A stretch of DNA of 29,608 nt from Bacillota bacterium (GTDB lineage: Bacteria; Bacillota_I; Bacilli_A; Acholeplasmatales; Acholeplasmataceae). The DNA is taken from the NCBI GenBank assembly GCA_030830185.1, contig JAURNN010000026.1:1-29608 (forward strand). Reading direction: 5' to 3'. Shown piece after piece: positions 1 to 7,705 of the stretch; within the stretch, counting starts at the first letter, position 1, and the number at the start of each line of letters is the position of its first letter. The notes under the pieces were generated by a model, which was not told the origin of the DNA, ran no database searches, and saw only the letters and a program-made list of their open reading frames with translations. Position numbers and translations under genes: made by a program.

Positions 1-1470
1 CGTGACTATTATTTAAAAGTTCAACAATTTTCACTTACTGAAGTGGATGATTTTTCAATTGCTTCACTCATTACACGTTCAACCAATGATATTAGACAAC
101 TTCAAATGAATGTCAATACGATGCTTCGACTCATCATCTTACAACCTGTGTTCGCAGCCGGTGCAATTATCTTTTCAATTGTTCAGCAACCGACTTTATC
201 CATGGTACTCATCGCTTCAATTTCAGCGCTTATTTTTATGATTGCGCTTGTTTTTAGTATCGTCTTACCTCGGTTTGAAAAAGTACAATTACTTGTTGAT
301 AAACTCAATCAAGTAATTCGTGAAAACTTATCCGGACTTCGCGTTGTAAGAGCGTTTAATACTCAAAAAGTTCAAGAAAATAAAATAAAAAAAGCAGCGA
401 AAGACTCTATGGATTTAAATATTTTTGTTAACCGTGTCTTAACTGTAATGTTTCCTGTGATGTCAATTATTATGGGTGTCACATCAGTTGTCATTATTTA
501 TTTAGGAAATGAATATTTCTTAGGGGTTGTTGATGGATTTGATCCAGGTGGACTTATTGCACTTCAACAATATTCGATGCAAGCCATTTTAGCATTTATG
601 TTTTTATCATTTACATTCATTATGATTCCAAGAGCACTCATTTCAGCAAGACGTGTTGCTGAAGTCTTGAATCGAAATATTGAAATTAAAGATTCAGAAA
701 CTGTTCTTGAACTGCCTGAAACATTTAAAGGTGAAATCACGTTTCATGATGTCAGTTTCCAATATCAAGATGCACCACAACCGATCTTAAAAAACATATC
801 ATTTACTGCAAAAGCCAATCAAACAACAGCCTTTATTGGTTCTACAGGATCAGGAAAATCGACATTAATTCATTTAATCCCAAGATTTTATGACGTTTCT
901 GCAGGATCAATTACCATAGATGGCATCGATATTAGAGAAATGAAACAACACGATCTGCATCAACTCATTGGGTATGTGCCACAACAAGGAATTTTATTTT
1001 CAGGATCAATTAAGAAAAACATCTTATTTGGTCAAGATATTACAGATGAGAAAGGTATGGAACAAGCAGCAACCATTGCACAAGCTAAACCTTTTATTGA
1101 GAGTTTTGAAGGCCAATATGACTACATGATTGCCCAAGGTGGTAAAAACGTCTCAGGTGGACAAAGACAGCGTTTAAGTATTGCAAGAGCCATCGCAAAA
1201 AAACCGCGTATTTATATTTTTGATGATTCGTTTTCAGCACTCGATTACCAAACCGATCAAGCATTAAGACAAGCATTGAGTCAAGAAATTAAATCAACGA
1301 AATTAATTGTTGCTCAGCGCATCAATTCGATTAAAGATGCCGATCAAATTGTTGTCTTAGAACAAGGCATCATCGTTGGTATTGGTACCCATGAAAGTTT
1401 ATTAAAAGACAATCAAGTGTATCAAGAAATTGCTTCTTCACAATTATCTAAGGAGGAGTTAAGTCGATGA
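1..1470 (+). CDS. ABC exporter, degenerate-site subunit (5'-truncated)
   Basis: ATP-driven membrane exporter half-transporter, one half of a heterodimer with the next gene. The reading frame is open to the first base of the window (it begins R-D-Y-Y-L-K-V-Q), so the N-terminus and first membrane helices lie outside. The visible part holds the later transmembrane helices, then a nucleotide-binding domain: Walker A GSTGSGKST (bases 838-864), signature VSGGQRQR, Walker B IYIFDDSFSALD. The catalytic Glu after Walker B is Asp (1225-1227) and the switch His is Gln (1315-1317). These two changes are the known marks of the non-hydrolysing site in heterodimeric exporters such as TM287/288 and BmrC/BmrD. 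It overlaps its partner by 4 bases (ATGA), so the two are cotranslated. Substrate unknown; drug or lipid-like export is the usual family role. Confidence 0.93.
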   Translation, partial: RDYYLKVQQFSLTEVDDFSIASLITRSTNDIRQLQMNVNTMLRLIILQPVFAAGAIIFSIVQQPTLSMVLIASISALIFMIALVFSIVLPRFEKVQLLVDKLNQVIRENLSGLRVVRAFNTQKVQENKIKKAAKDSMDLNIFVNRVLTVMFPVMSIIMGVTSVVIIYLGNEYFLGVVDGFDPGGLIALQQYSMQAILAFMFLSFTFIMIPRALISARRVAEVLNRNIEIKDSETVLELPETFKGEITFHDVSFQYQDAPQPILKNISFTAKANQTTAFIGSTGSGKSTLIHLIPRFYDVSAGSITIDGIDIREMKQHDLHQLIGYVPQQGILFSGSIKKNILFGQDITDEKGMEQAATIAQAKPFIESFEGQYDYMIAQGGKNVSGGQRQRLSIARAIAKKPRIYIFDDSFSALDYQTDQALRQALSQEIKSTKLIVAQRINSIKDADQIVVLEQGIIVGIGTHESLLKDNQVYQEIASSQLSKEELSR

Positions 1471-3341
1471 GTCAACCACAACAAAGATCAAAAGATAAAC
1501 CGACTCGTCCAATGCGTGGCGGCTTTCAAGGTATGGGATATTTTGAAAAAGCCCAAGATTTTAAAGGCACCATGAAAAAACTGTATCAGTATGTCAAACC
1601 ATACATGGGGAAAGTTCTATTTTCAGGATTGATGTCGGTTTTAGCCTCATTATTAACAGTGCTTGCACCTTGGTTACTAGGATTAATGATCTCTGAAGTT
1701 GCTTTAGCATTTCAAGAGAGCCGTGAACTTTTACCGATTGATATTATATTTGGTTTTCAACTAGAATTATTAAATATGTCCGTTTTAGTTATATTACTCT
1801 ATTCTCTCGCTGGTTTTCTAAGTTACTATCAAGCGTATTTACTCATTGGGATGACACAAGATGTGACCTATCAAATGAGACAACAAATCGCCATTAAATT
1901 AAATAGATTACCACTTTCTTATTTTGATTCTCAATCCTTTGGAGATGTGTTAGGTCGATCCACCAATGATGTTGAAACCATCTCTCAAACACTCAACCAA
2001 TCTTTATCTGAAGTTTTTAGAGCTATCACCTTACTTTTAGGTGTCATGATCATTATGTTTATCTTAAATTGGATACTTGCACTTGTTGTTTTATCTACAA
2101 CAATACTTAGTTTCTATGTTGCAAGAATATTTGTGAAACTTTCACAAAAATTCTTTAGAAAACAAGCAAAAGCAACGGGTGACATGAGTGGACACGTTGA
2201 AGAAATGTTTAATGGCCACCGTATTGTTAAAGTCTTTAATTATCAAGAACAAGCATTAAAAGAATTCGATAGCATTAATGAAGATATTTATACCACCACG
2301 TTTTATTCACAGTTCATCTCAGGAATTATGTTTCCGATGCAGTTTTTTATTGGGAACTTAGGATTTATTCTAATTGCTGGAGTTGGTGCGTTACTTGTTG
2401 TGAACGGGTCCATTCAAGTTGGATTAATTCAAACCTTTTTAACATATACAAGACAAATCAACCAACCCATTCAGTCATTAGGTAGTATTGCAAGTGTGCT
2501 TCAATCAACAGCTGCTGCTGCAGAACGTATCTTTGACTTATTAGACGCTGAAAATGAACCTGAAGATGATGTTGAAGTCAATCATATCCGTGATTTTAAA
2601 GGTCATGTTGTTTTTGATAATGTTCATTTCAGTTATGTAGAAGGTACTGAGGTTATTAAAGGATTTAGTGCCGATATTAAACCAGGACAAATGGTTGCAA
2701 TTGTGGGTCCAACAGGGGCTGGTAAAACGACGATGGTTAATTTACTGATGCGTTTTTATGACATTCAACAAGGTAAGATTAGTATTGATGGTGTTGATAT
2801 TAAAACGATGTCAAGAAAAGAATTACGTTCACTCTTTGGTATGGTTTTACAAGATACGTGGTTATTTGAAGGGACCATTTATGAAAATCTTCTTTATGGT
2901 AGTGAATCATCAAGTGAAGAAGAAGTCATTCATGCTTCAAAACTTGCACAGTCTCATCATTTTATTGAGTCGCATCCTGGAGGGTATCAATTTGAACTTT
3001 CAGAAGCAGGAAGTAATATTTCTTTAGGTCAGCAACAACTTCTAACCATTAGCCGCGCGATGCTTGCCAATCGTCCAATGTTAATATTAGATGAAGCAAC
3101 GTCATCTGTAGATACAAGAACAGAAGTGTTAATTCAAGCTGCGATGGATAAACTGATGAATAATAGAACTAGTTTTGTCATTGCACACCGCTTATCAACA
3201 ATTAAAGATGCAGATGTCATTTTAGTCATGAAAGATGGAAATATCGTTGAACAAGGAAATCATCAAGCACTCCTTGATCAAAAAGGTTTCTATTATGATC
3301 TTTATCAATCACAGTTTGAACATCAACAACCCTCAAATTAA
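1467..3341 (+). CDS. ABC exporter, catalytic-site subunit
   Basis: Partner half-transporter, 624 aa, membrane domain plus nucleotide-binding domain. A basic cytoplasmic N-terminus (about 40 residues) precedes six membrane helices; a longer extracytoplasmic loop lies between helices 1 and 2. The ATPase domain has Walker A GPTGAGKTT near residue 413, Walker B LILDEATSSVD near 540 with the catalytic Glu, and the switch His in VIAHRLST near 573. Its signature motif is SLGQQQ instead of SGGQ. Because each ATP site pairs the Walker motifs of one chain with the signature of the other, the degenerate signature falls in the same site as the Asp/Gln changes of the upstream subunit. The start is set by a strong GGAGG ribosome binding site near 1452 and the 4-base overlap. 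Known families with this arrangement include BmrCD/YheHI and LmrCD; the substrate cannot be read from sequence. Confidence 0.95.
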   Translation: MSQPQQRSKDKPTRPMRGGFQGMGYFEKAQDFKGTMKKLYQYVKPYMGKVLFSGLMSVLASLLTVLAPWLLGLMISEVALAFQESRELLPIDIIFGFQLELLNMSVLVILLYSLAGFLSYYQAYLLIGMTQDVTYQMRQQIAIKLNRLPLSYFDSQSFGDVLGRSTNDVETISQTLNQSLSEVFRAITLLLGVMIIMFILNWILALVVLSTTILSFYVARIFVKLSQKFFRKQAKATGDMSGHVEEMFNGHRIVKVFNYQEQALKEFDSINEDIYTTTFYSQFISGIMFPMQFFIGNLGFILIAGVGALLVVNGSIQVGLIQTFLTYTRQINQPIQSLGSIASVLQSTAAAAERIFDLLDAENEPEDDVEVNHIRDFKGHVVFDNVHFSYVEGTEVIKGFSADIKPGQMVAIVGPTGAGKTTMVNLLMRFYDIQQGKISIDGVDIKTMSRKELRSLFGMVLQDTWLFEGTIYENLLYGSESSSEEEVIHASKLAQSHHFIESHPGGYQFELSEAGSNISLGQQQLLTISRAMLANRPMLILDEATSSVDTRTEVLIQAAMDKLMNNRTSFVIAHRLSTIKDADVILVMKDGNIVEQGNHQALLDQKGFYYDLYQSQFEHQQPSN

Positions 3342-3353
3342 CGCATATTTGTC

Positions 3354-3382
3354 TTTACAATGAGATAAAAATACGCTATAAT
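3354..3382 (+). promoter_or_regulatory. Promoter of tRNA-Arg
   Basis: TTTACA (3354-3359) and TATAAT (3377-3382) are separated by 17 bases and lie just upstream of the tRNA; the expected start is about 3389, 8 bases before the mature 5' end. The -10 box sits inside a perfect palindrome (3371-3394). Confidence 0.8.
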
Positions 3383-3394
3383 GTTATAGCGTAT
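3371..3394. repeat. Perfect 24-base palindrome over the tRNA -10 box
   Basis: Two 11-base arms (left arm ATACGCTATAA) flank a central TG and are exact reverse complements. The left arm contains most of the -10 box. It could be an operator, or a weak stem that ends transcription of the upstream ABC pair, but no T run follows, so an intrinsic terminator is unlikely. Confidence 0.8.
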
Positions 3395-3396
3395 TG

Positions 3397-3473
3397 GTTT
3401 CAGTAGCTCAGCTGGATAGAGCAACAGCCTTCTAAGCTGTCGGTCGGGGGTTCGAATCCCTCCTGAAACGCCA
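3397..3473 (+). tRNA. tRNA-Arg (anticodon TCT)
   Basis: A complete cloverleaf can be drawn. The acceptor stem is GTTTCAG (3397-3403) with CTGAAAC (3463-3469), discriminator G3470, and CCA is encoded (3471-3473). The D arm carries AGCTCAG...GGATAGAGC. The anticodon stem ACAGC/GCTGT encloses the loop CTTCTAA, giving anticodon TCT at 3431-3433, which reads AGA and AGG arginine codons. The T arm has GGGGG, TTCGAAT, CCCTC with one G-U pair. It has its own promoter and is followed by a terminator. Its 3' half is repeated in decayed form at 4199-4239. Confidence 0.97.
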
Positions 3474-3486
3474 CTAACATAAATCT

Positions 3487-3514
3487 AAAGCCATTATTTT
3501 GATGGCTTTTTTTT
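3487..3514 (+). terminator. Rho-independent terminator after tRNA-Arg
   Basis: Stem AAAGCCAT/ATGGCTTT (3487-3494 with 3502-3509), 7-base loop, followed by a run of T to 3514. Confidence 0.9.
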
Positions 3515-3564
3515 GAAATAATATGTTAATATTGGTCTGTGAGAAATTCATGAAAGAGGAATTT

Positions 3565-4191
3565 ATGAAAAAAAATCAATTTATAGAAAACATATTACTA
3601 GTTTCTTCTATATTAATGTTTATATATTCTTTTGTAGGATATGTATTCTTGCCACCTGGAACATTAGCTCCCCCTTTGAAACCATCTTTTGATTCTAATA
3701 CTTTAGCAATTATCTCGCATGCTGTATTTTCATCGATTGCTATTGTTTCAGGTGTCATTCAACTAAGAAAATCATTTAGAGATAAACACCCAGTGTTAAA
3801 CATTCATCTTAGAAAAATATATTTTGTTTCAGTATTATTTGGAGGAGTTACAGGTTTATATCTAGCCTTTTTTGCTTATGCTGGATTTGCAAATGTTGTA
3901 GGATTTTCTTTACTAGCAGTCTTGTGGTTATTGACTACCTTTAATGCATACATTGCTCAAAAAAATGATGACATAGAAACATATAAAGTTTGGATAATAA
4001 GAAGTTTTGCTTTAACTTTTGCTGCAGTAACACTAAGAATTTATATGGGAATATTTTTTATTATTTTTGGCTATAGACAATTTGATTATTTTTATGCTAC
4101 ATTAGGATTTTTATGTTGGATACCAAATATTGTAATTATTGAATGGATGTACTTACTACCAAAATTCAAAAAAAGATCTATTAATAATTAA
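3565..4191 (+). CDS. DUF2306-like six-helix membrane protein
   Basis: Predicted integral membrane protein, 208 aa from this start. About six hydrophobic helices are visible (roughly residues 6-28, 47-68, 82-104, 108-129, 140-166, 170-196). Conserved-looking features are His in ISHAVF and HLRK, GGVTGLYLA, WLLTTFNAYIA, and ALTFAAVTLRIY, which match the pattern I know for DUF2306, a family without established function. The ATG at 3565 is chosen because GAGGA at 3556-3560 precedes it; ATGs at 3523 and 3550 are in frame but lack such a site. About 10 of 24 isoleucine codons are ATA, a codon that is uncommon in the flanking genes, and the gene lies between the tRNA and the decayed copy of its 3' end. 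Both suggest acquisition. Function is not known. Confidence 0.82.
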   Translation: MKKNQFIENILLVSSILMFIYSFVGYVFLPPGTLAPPLKPSFDSNTLAIISHAVFSSIAIVSGVIQLRKSFRDKHPVLNIHLRKIYFVSVLFGGVTGLYLAFFAYAGFANVVGFSLLAVLWLLTTFNAYIAQKNDDIETYKVWIIRSFALTFAAVTLRIYMGIFFIIFGYRQFDYFYATLGFLCWIPNIVIIEWMYLLPKFKKRSINN

Positions 4192-4198
4192 TAAAATA

Positions 4199-4239
4199 CC
4201 TTTTAAGCTATCTTTCAAGGGTTCGAATCTCTCCTGAAA
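4199..4239 (+). repeat. Decayed copy of the tRNA-Arg 3' half (att-like repeat)
   Basis: Aligns without gaps to 3428-3468 at an offset of 771. All seven differences replace G or C in the tRNA by A or T in the copy (for example C3432 to T4203, G3446 to A4217). No 5' tRNA half precedes it, so it cannot make a tRNA. Confidence 0.85.
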
Positions 4240-4255
4240 AACACTTGAAAATAAT

Positions 4256-4279
4256 AAAACTCCCTTTCGGGAGTTTTTT
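4256..4279. terminator. Bidirectional terminator
   Basis: Stem AAAACTCCC/GGGAGTTTT with loop TTTC; T run on the plus side, and A run (T on the minus side) on the other. It ends the islet gene and, on the minus strand, the hydrolase, whose stop codon (4278-4280) overlaps it. Confidence 0.9.
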
Positions 4280-5627
4280 AATTGTAATTGACAAAATCTA
4301 CATCGTCATTGAATGTCCAAGTTAAATTTTCATTTTCATTTTTCAAATGTTCATTAAAAAATGATTCATGGGATGTAAACATAATTTCAATCATCGTTTG
4401 TGTTGGAATAGAACCAGAAAATCCTAAAGTCTTAGCAAGTGAGGTATACATATAGACCATAGCAAAATCATAATGCGTTGTTCCGTTAATTCTGTATAAT
4501 TGCGTTTCTGCAGTTGCATTCTGTAACATCGGAATTAAAATATCATTATTAGGACGTTCTTCCCAAGCTTCACTTCTTAAAAATAATGAAGGAATTGAAA
4601 GTGTTTTTTCATTTAACACATCTTGAATAGGTTCTACCCAAGCATCAAGCCCGATGATTGCTTGAATTCTATTATCGTGAAGGGCTGCATAAATGATTCC
4701 ACCACCACCTGTTGAATGTCCAACAGCACCAATTTTAGCTAAATCTAAATGGTTATAAAAGATATCGTTTTGATTAGCGTTTAATGTTTCTAAAAAATCG
4801 ATGGTAGCAATGACATCTAAACCATATGTCATCATAAGTCTAGTATTACTTGCAAGACCTAATGCTGAATCAGCGAAATTAGTAAGGGCATCTTCTTGTT
4901 TAGAAATGACTTCACCATCAATGACACTTGCAACCGCACCATAAGTGTGTTCAATTGAAACTGCAATAAATCCTTGACTTGCTAAGTTTTCACCTAAATC
5001 ACTATGTAAGTATTTTGTTCCACTCCATCCATGCGAAATAATCACAACTGGATAGGACGTTTCTTCAGTGAAATCAGCATCTAAATAACTATGAGAGGTT
5101 ACAAATTGAGTTTGATTGAGTAAAAATCCAGGAAACCCAAAGTCACGACTTAATGCTTGAGAGGTCACCTCTTGATCAAGTAACCAAGGAGCAAGCTCAA
5201 TTTCATTTGTTTTAATAAATGGATACCATATTTGAAAATTAAACTTTCTAATACCTTCTTGACTTCCATAAATTTCATTTCTAGTGTCATCATTGACTTG
5301 ATATGTTTTTGTTCCGATATCATAGGTACCAGTAGGTGTTGGCATCGTATAAACGGGAAATGCAAGCATCAGTAGTAACATTATACTGATGATGAAAATC
5401 ATCAAAAAGCGTCTAAGTTTTAATAGTGGTTTAAAAGGGAGATAAGATAGGGTTAAAAATAATAAAATGATAATCACTTCATAGCGTAATCCTTCAAAAA
5501 CGGCATAAAGGATGACAAACAACACAAGTAAAAAACTTAAGTAAAGATTTTTCTTATTGAGTTTAAAAAACGACCCAACAAGGAGTAGTAAACTTAAGAC
5601 TAAAACAACGAATTCTAATGTTCTCAT
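4278..5627 (-). CDS. Membrane-anchored alpha/beta hydrolase (PAF-acetylhydrolase-like)
   Basis: Serine esterase or lipase of the alpha/beta fold, 449 aa. Four hydrophobic helices occupy roughly residues 1-95; the basic stretches KLNKKN and KPLLKLRR between them would sit inside, placing the catalytic part outside the cell. The catalytic domain shows the oxyanion motif SHGWSG near residue 197, nucleophile elbow GHSTGGGG near 300, acid candidate in GLDAW near 327, and His in GTTHYDF near 384. This order fits the plasma/isoform-II PAF-acetylhydrolase and dienelactone-hydrolase-like group; the substrate is not certain. Start: an upstream in-frame ATG (5646-5648) lacks a ribosome site, whereas AGAGGG lies 5 bases before the ATG at 5627, so the shorter form is chosen. 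It is a single-gene unit; the stop codon overlaps the bidirectional terminator, and a palindromic operator-like site lies over its promoter. Confidence 0.88.
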   Translation of the reverse strand: MRTLEFVVLVLSLLLLVGSFFKLNKKNLYLSFLLVLFVILYAVFEGLRYEVIIILLFLTLSYLPFKPLLKLRRFLMIFIISIMLLLMLAFPVYTMPTPTGTYDIGTKTYQVNDDTRNEIYGSQEGIRKFNFQIWYPFIKTNEIELAPWLLDQEVTSQALSRDFGFPGFLLNQTQFVTSHSYLDADFTEETSYPVVIISHGWSGTKYLHSDLGENLASQGFIAVSIEHTYGAVASVIDGEVISKQEDALTNFADSALGLASNTRLMMTYGLDVIATIDFLETLNANQNDIFYNHLDLAKIGAVGHSTGGGGIIYAALHDNRIQAIIGLDAWVEPIQDVLNEKTLSIPSLFLRSEAWEERPNNDILIPMLQNATAETQLYRINGTTHYDFAMVYMYTSLAKTLGFSGSIPTQTMIEIMFTSHESFFNEHLKNENENLTWTFNDDVDFVNYN

Positions 5628-5646
5628 AGGTTCCCTCTTTGGTTGC

Positions 5647-5675
5647 ATTATAACTTATTTTTATACGTTCGTATA
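5647..5675 (-). promoter_or_regulatory. Promoter and operator-like palindrome of the hydrolase gene
   Basis: On the minus strand TATAAT (5652-5647) lies 17 bases from a weak -35, TATACG (5675-5670). The palindrome TATACG-TT-CGTATA (5662-5675) covers that -35, a layout typical of TetR-family operators. No TetR gene is in the window, so the regulator is unknown. Confidence 0.5.
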
Positions 5676-5768
5676 GAAAAGCATTAGATATATTTATAAA
5701 ATCCATATTTTAATATATTTTTAATATAAAAATGGGGATTAACTATAGAAAAATTAGATATTAAGGGG

Positions 5769-5774
5769 TATAAT
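5769..5774 (+). promoter_or_regulatory. -10 box of the aminotransferase gene
   Basis: Consensus TATAAT 33 bases before the start codon. The region 17 bases upstream (TAGAAA) is a poor -35. The rest of 5649-5806 is very AT-rich and holds only this and the divergent hydrolase promoter. Confidence 0.55.
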
Positions 5775-5806
5775 TCAAATTAAGGATTCTTTGAGTAGGA
5801 GTACAT

Positions 5807-6979
5807 ATGAATAACCCGATTAATCTTGACACATTACTTATTGCTGATGAGGCAAGATCTCTTCAAAAAGAAGATGATGATGTCATCAATGCAACCATAG
5901 GTTCAATCTATGACAACAAACATCAGTTTCATGCCTTTGAAACAGTGACACAAAGCATTCAAGCACTTCCGCACATGTATCCTTACACCAAACCAGAAGG
6001 GTTGTTGTATGTTGGTGATTTATGGTGGGAGCATTTATCAAAAGGTACTTTAAGCCTTCCTAAAAAACATATTTTAACACTTGGTGGAACTGGTGCGTTG
6101 TATTTACTATACCGTAGTGTTGCAAGTTCTAAAGATATTGTTATTAATGCAGTGCCAACCTGGAATAATAATTATCAAATGTTAGAACATCAAGGCGTTA
6201 CATACGATACGTTTTATATGTTTAATAAAGATAATCAATATGACTTAAAAACATTAAAAGATAAAATTGATCACGCATTATTACATCATGAAAAAGTATT
6301 TGTACTTATCAATGATCCTTCTCATAATCCAAGTGGTTACACCATGAAAAAAGAAGAATGGATTGAACTCTTTCAACTTATTCAGTCTAATCAATTAAAG
6401 GATCGAATATTTCTTATCAATGATATGGCATATGTTGATTATGCAGATAAAAACTATGATTACTTTGCATTAATCAATGAACATTTAAAAGATTTAACTA
6501 TATTTATGACATTTTCTGGTTCAAAAGCTTTTTCTTTATACGGTGCGAGAGTTGGAATGCTTGTGACCGTTTCAAATAATCTTGAATTACTTAACGAGAT
6601 TGATACAAAAACTCGATATATTGCAAGATCGACCTATTCGCTTCCTTCTTCATTTGGATTTCAAGTCATCGAACATCTATTAAAACACCAATATAATTTA
6701 TATTTGAAAGAGTTAGATGAAACGAAAGCATTACTTAAATCGAGAGTAATGGTTTTAATATCGATTTTAGAAGATAAAAAGATTCCTTATTTGCCTTATG
6801 AACATGGATTCTTTATCACTGTGAAAACCAATCAACCTCTCACTGTTTTTCATACGTTAAAAGAACATAAAATCTTTACGATTCCTGTTGAATATGGGAT
6901 TAGGTTTGCAATCTCATCATTAACGTTAAAAGATATCAATAGATTAGAAGATGTTCTTAATAAAGAAATGTTTAAGTAA
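5807..6979 (+). CDS. PLP-dependent aminotransferase, class I/II
   Basis: Transfers amino groups between an amino acid and a 2-oxo acid using pyridoxal phosphate; cytoplasmic. The 390-aa length is normal for fold-type I. Visible landmarks: glycine-rich LTLGGTGALY near residue 90 (phosphate pocket), NDPSHNPSGYT near 168-178, the cofactor-ring Asp and Tyr in LINDMAYVDY near 204-213, the Schiff-base Lys in FSGSKAFSLYGARVG near 240, and the carboxylate-binding Arg candidate in GIRFAISSL near 365. The NPSG and SGSK-x(6)-R context resembles aspartate/aromatic aminotransferases, but I cannot name the substrate. TAGGAG (5796-5801) sets the start, and a hairpin terminator follows. It stands alone, between divergent and convergent minus-strand genes. 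Confidence 0.9.
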   Translation: MNNPINLDTLLIADEARSLQKEDDDVINATIGSIYDNKHQFHAFETVTQSIQALPHMYPYTKPEGLLYVGDLWWEHLSKGTLSLPKKHILTLGGTGALYLLYRSVASSKDIVINAVPTWNNNYQMLEHQGVTYDTFYMFNKDNQYDLKTLKDKIDHALLHHEKVFVLINDPSHNPSGYTMKKEEWIELFQLIQSNQLKDRIFLINDMAYVDYADKNYDYFALINEHLKDLTIFMTFSGSKAFSLYGARVGMLVTVSNNLELLNEIDTKTRYIARSTYSLPSSFGFQVIEHLLKHQYNLYLKELDETKALLKSRVMVLISILEDKKIPYLPYEHGFFITVKTNQPLTVFHTLKEHKIFTIPVEYGIRFAISSLTLKDINRLEDVLNKEMFK

Positions 6980-7004
6980 AAAAAGCGCGAGATGCGCTTT
7001 TTTT
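6978..7004. terminator. Bidirectional terminator
   Basis: GCGC/GCGC stem (6985-6988, 6994-6997) with loop GAGAT, extended by A7 and T7 tracts. Serves the aminotransferase gene and, on the minus strand, the HAAS gene, whose stop codon (7003-7005) lies in the T tract. Confidence 0.9.
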
Positions 7005-7383
7005 ATTTGCCTTTGATAATTGCAGACATCGGAATTAATAAAAATGACACCCATGCATATGTAAAACCATTTTCAAATAAAAAGCCAAAACCGAAAAACA
7101 TAAATAAAGCGATAAATGTTGTCAATGCGATGAACTTTTGTTGACTTGATTGTTTTTTTCTTTTGTGAATGATTTCTTTTTTTGTGTATCCTTCAGTTAA
7201 TGAATCAATGATGACTTCAGGTTGACCAAGTTTTTCAACGATGTCTATATCTATCATATTGAGTTCATGATATTCCAGCCATAATGTATCATAGTCTTTA
7301 ATGATATCTTCTTTGAGAGATTCATATATATTATATTGATCTAATAAGTGATTGAGACGTTCTAAATAGTTACTTTTTGTCAT
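7003..7383 (-). CDS. HAAS/DUF1700-like membrane partner of PadR
   Basis: Small protein, 126 aa. The first 65 residues form a helical HAAS-type domain (pattern DYDTLWLEYHE...VEKLGQPEVIIDSL), the usual partner domain encoded next to PadR regulators. Then come a short basic stretch (KKEIIHKRKKQ) and two hydrophobic segments (about residues 84-102 and 106-122). Its start codon lies 14 bases inside the end of the padR gene, so translation is coupled. In other bacteria such pairs are thought to link membrane state or stress to PadR repression; that is family knowledge and not shown here. Its stop codon lies in the terminator shared with the aminotransferase gene. Confidence 0.8.
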   Translation of the reverse strand: MTKSNYLERLNHLLDQYNIYESLKEDIIKDYDTLWLEYHELNMIDIDIVEKLGQPEVIIDSLTEGYTKKEIIHKRKKQSSQQKFIALTTFIALFMFFGFGFLFENGFTYAWVSFLLIPMSAIIKGK

Positions 7384-7693
7384 AATTTCCTCCTAAAATA
7401 TAGGTGACATCTGCCATAAACTCTTTCCATTCATTAAGCCCATTCTCTAATTGTTTATTTCCTTCTAATGTTATGGTATAGACTTTTTTTGGTGCACCAA
7501 CATCACTTTTTTCAGTGTGTGTTTGAAACAACCCTTTTTCTGATAATCGTCTTAAGATTGGATACACAGTATTTTCACTCACCTTTAGCATATGGTTCAT
7601 CTTTTCAATTATAACGACACCACTTGAAGGTGTATCAGAAATCAGTTTTAACACACATAATTCAATAATTCCTTTTTTTAATTGAGTTGTCAT
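7370..7693 (-). CDS. PadR-family transcriptional regulator
   Basis: DNA-binding repressor, 107 aa, winged helix-turn-helix. Residues about 8-85 carry the PadR pattern: KGIIELCVLKLI at helix 1, SENTVYPILRRLSEKGL as the recognition helix region, and the wing GAPKKVYTITLEG. A short C-terminal helix for dimer formation follows, so this is the small PadR subfamily. The ATG at 7693 is preceded by AAAGGAG at 6 bases; an upstream in-frame start (7741) would run through the terminator of the neighbouring gene and is rejected. It is the first gene of a two-gene unit with the HAAS protein. A palindrome just upstream (7706-7720) may be its own operator. Confidence 0.92.
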   Translation of the reverse strand: MTTQLKKGIIELCVLKLISDTPSSGVVIIEKMNHMLKVSENTVYPILRRLSEKGLFQTHTEKSDVGAPKKVYTITLEGNKQLENGLNEWKEFMADVTYILGGNYDKK

Positions 7694-7705
7694 ATTGACT
7701 CCTTT

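Larger units (their letters stand above)
3451..4239 (+). mobile_element. Possible tRNA-bounded genomic islet or remnant
   Basis: The 3' half of tRNA-Arg (3428-3468) reappears 771 bases downstream at 4199-4239, matching at 34 of 41 positions, with 18 of 19 matching over GTTCGAATC to CTGAAA. Such a bounded direct repeat of a tRNA 3' end is what site-specific integration leaves. The interval holds one membrane-protein gene with codon use unlike its neighbours and no integrase. A decayed partial tRNA duplication is the alternative. Confidence 0.4.

Noticed and set aside
1094..1276. Antisense reading frames within the ABC genes, ftsK, polA, thrS and others
   Set aside because: They mirror the codon pattern of the conserved genes on the opposite strand or in another frame, and have no ribosome sites or recognisable domains.
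3371..3394. Intrinsic terminator of the ABC transporter operon
   Set aside because: The stem is perfect but lacks a following T run and contains the tRNA -10 box.
4199..4243. A second functional tRNA gene
   Set aside because: Only the 3' half is similar; the upstream 40 bases show no D arm or acceptor strand, and the acceptor end is changed.
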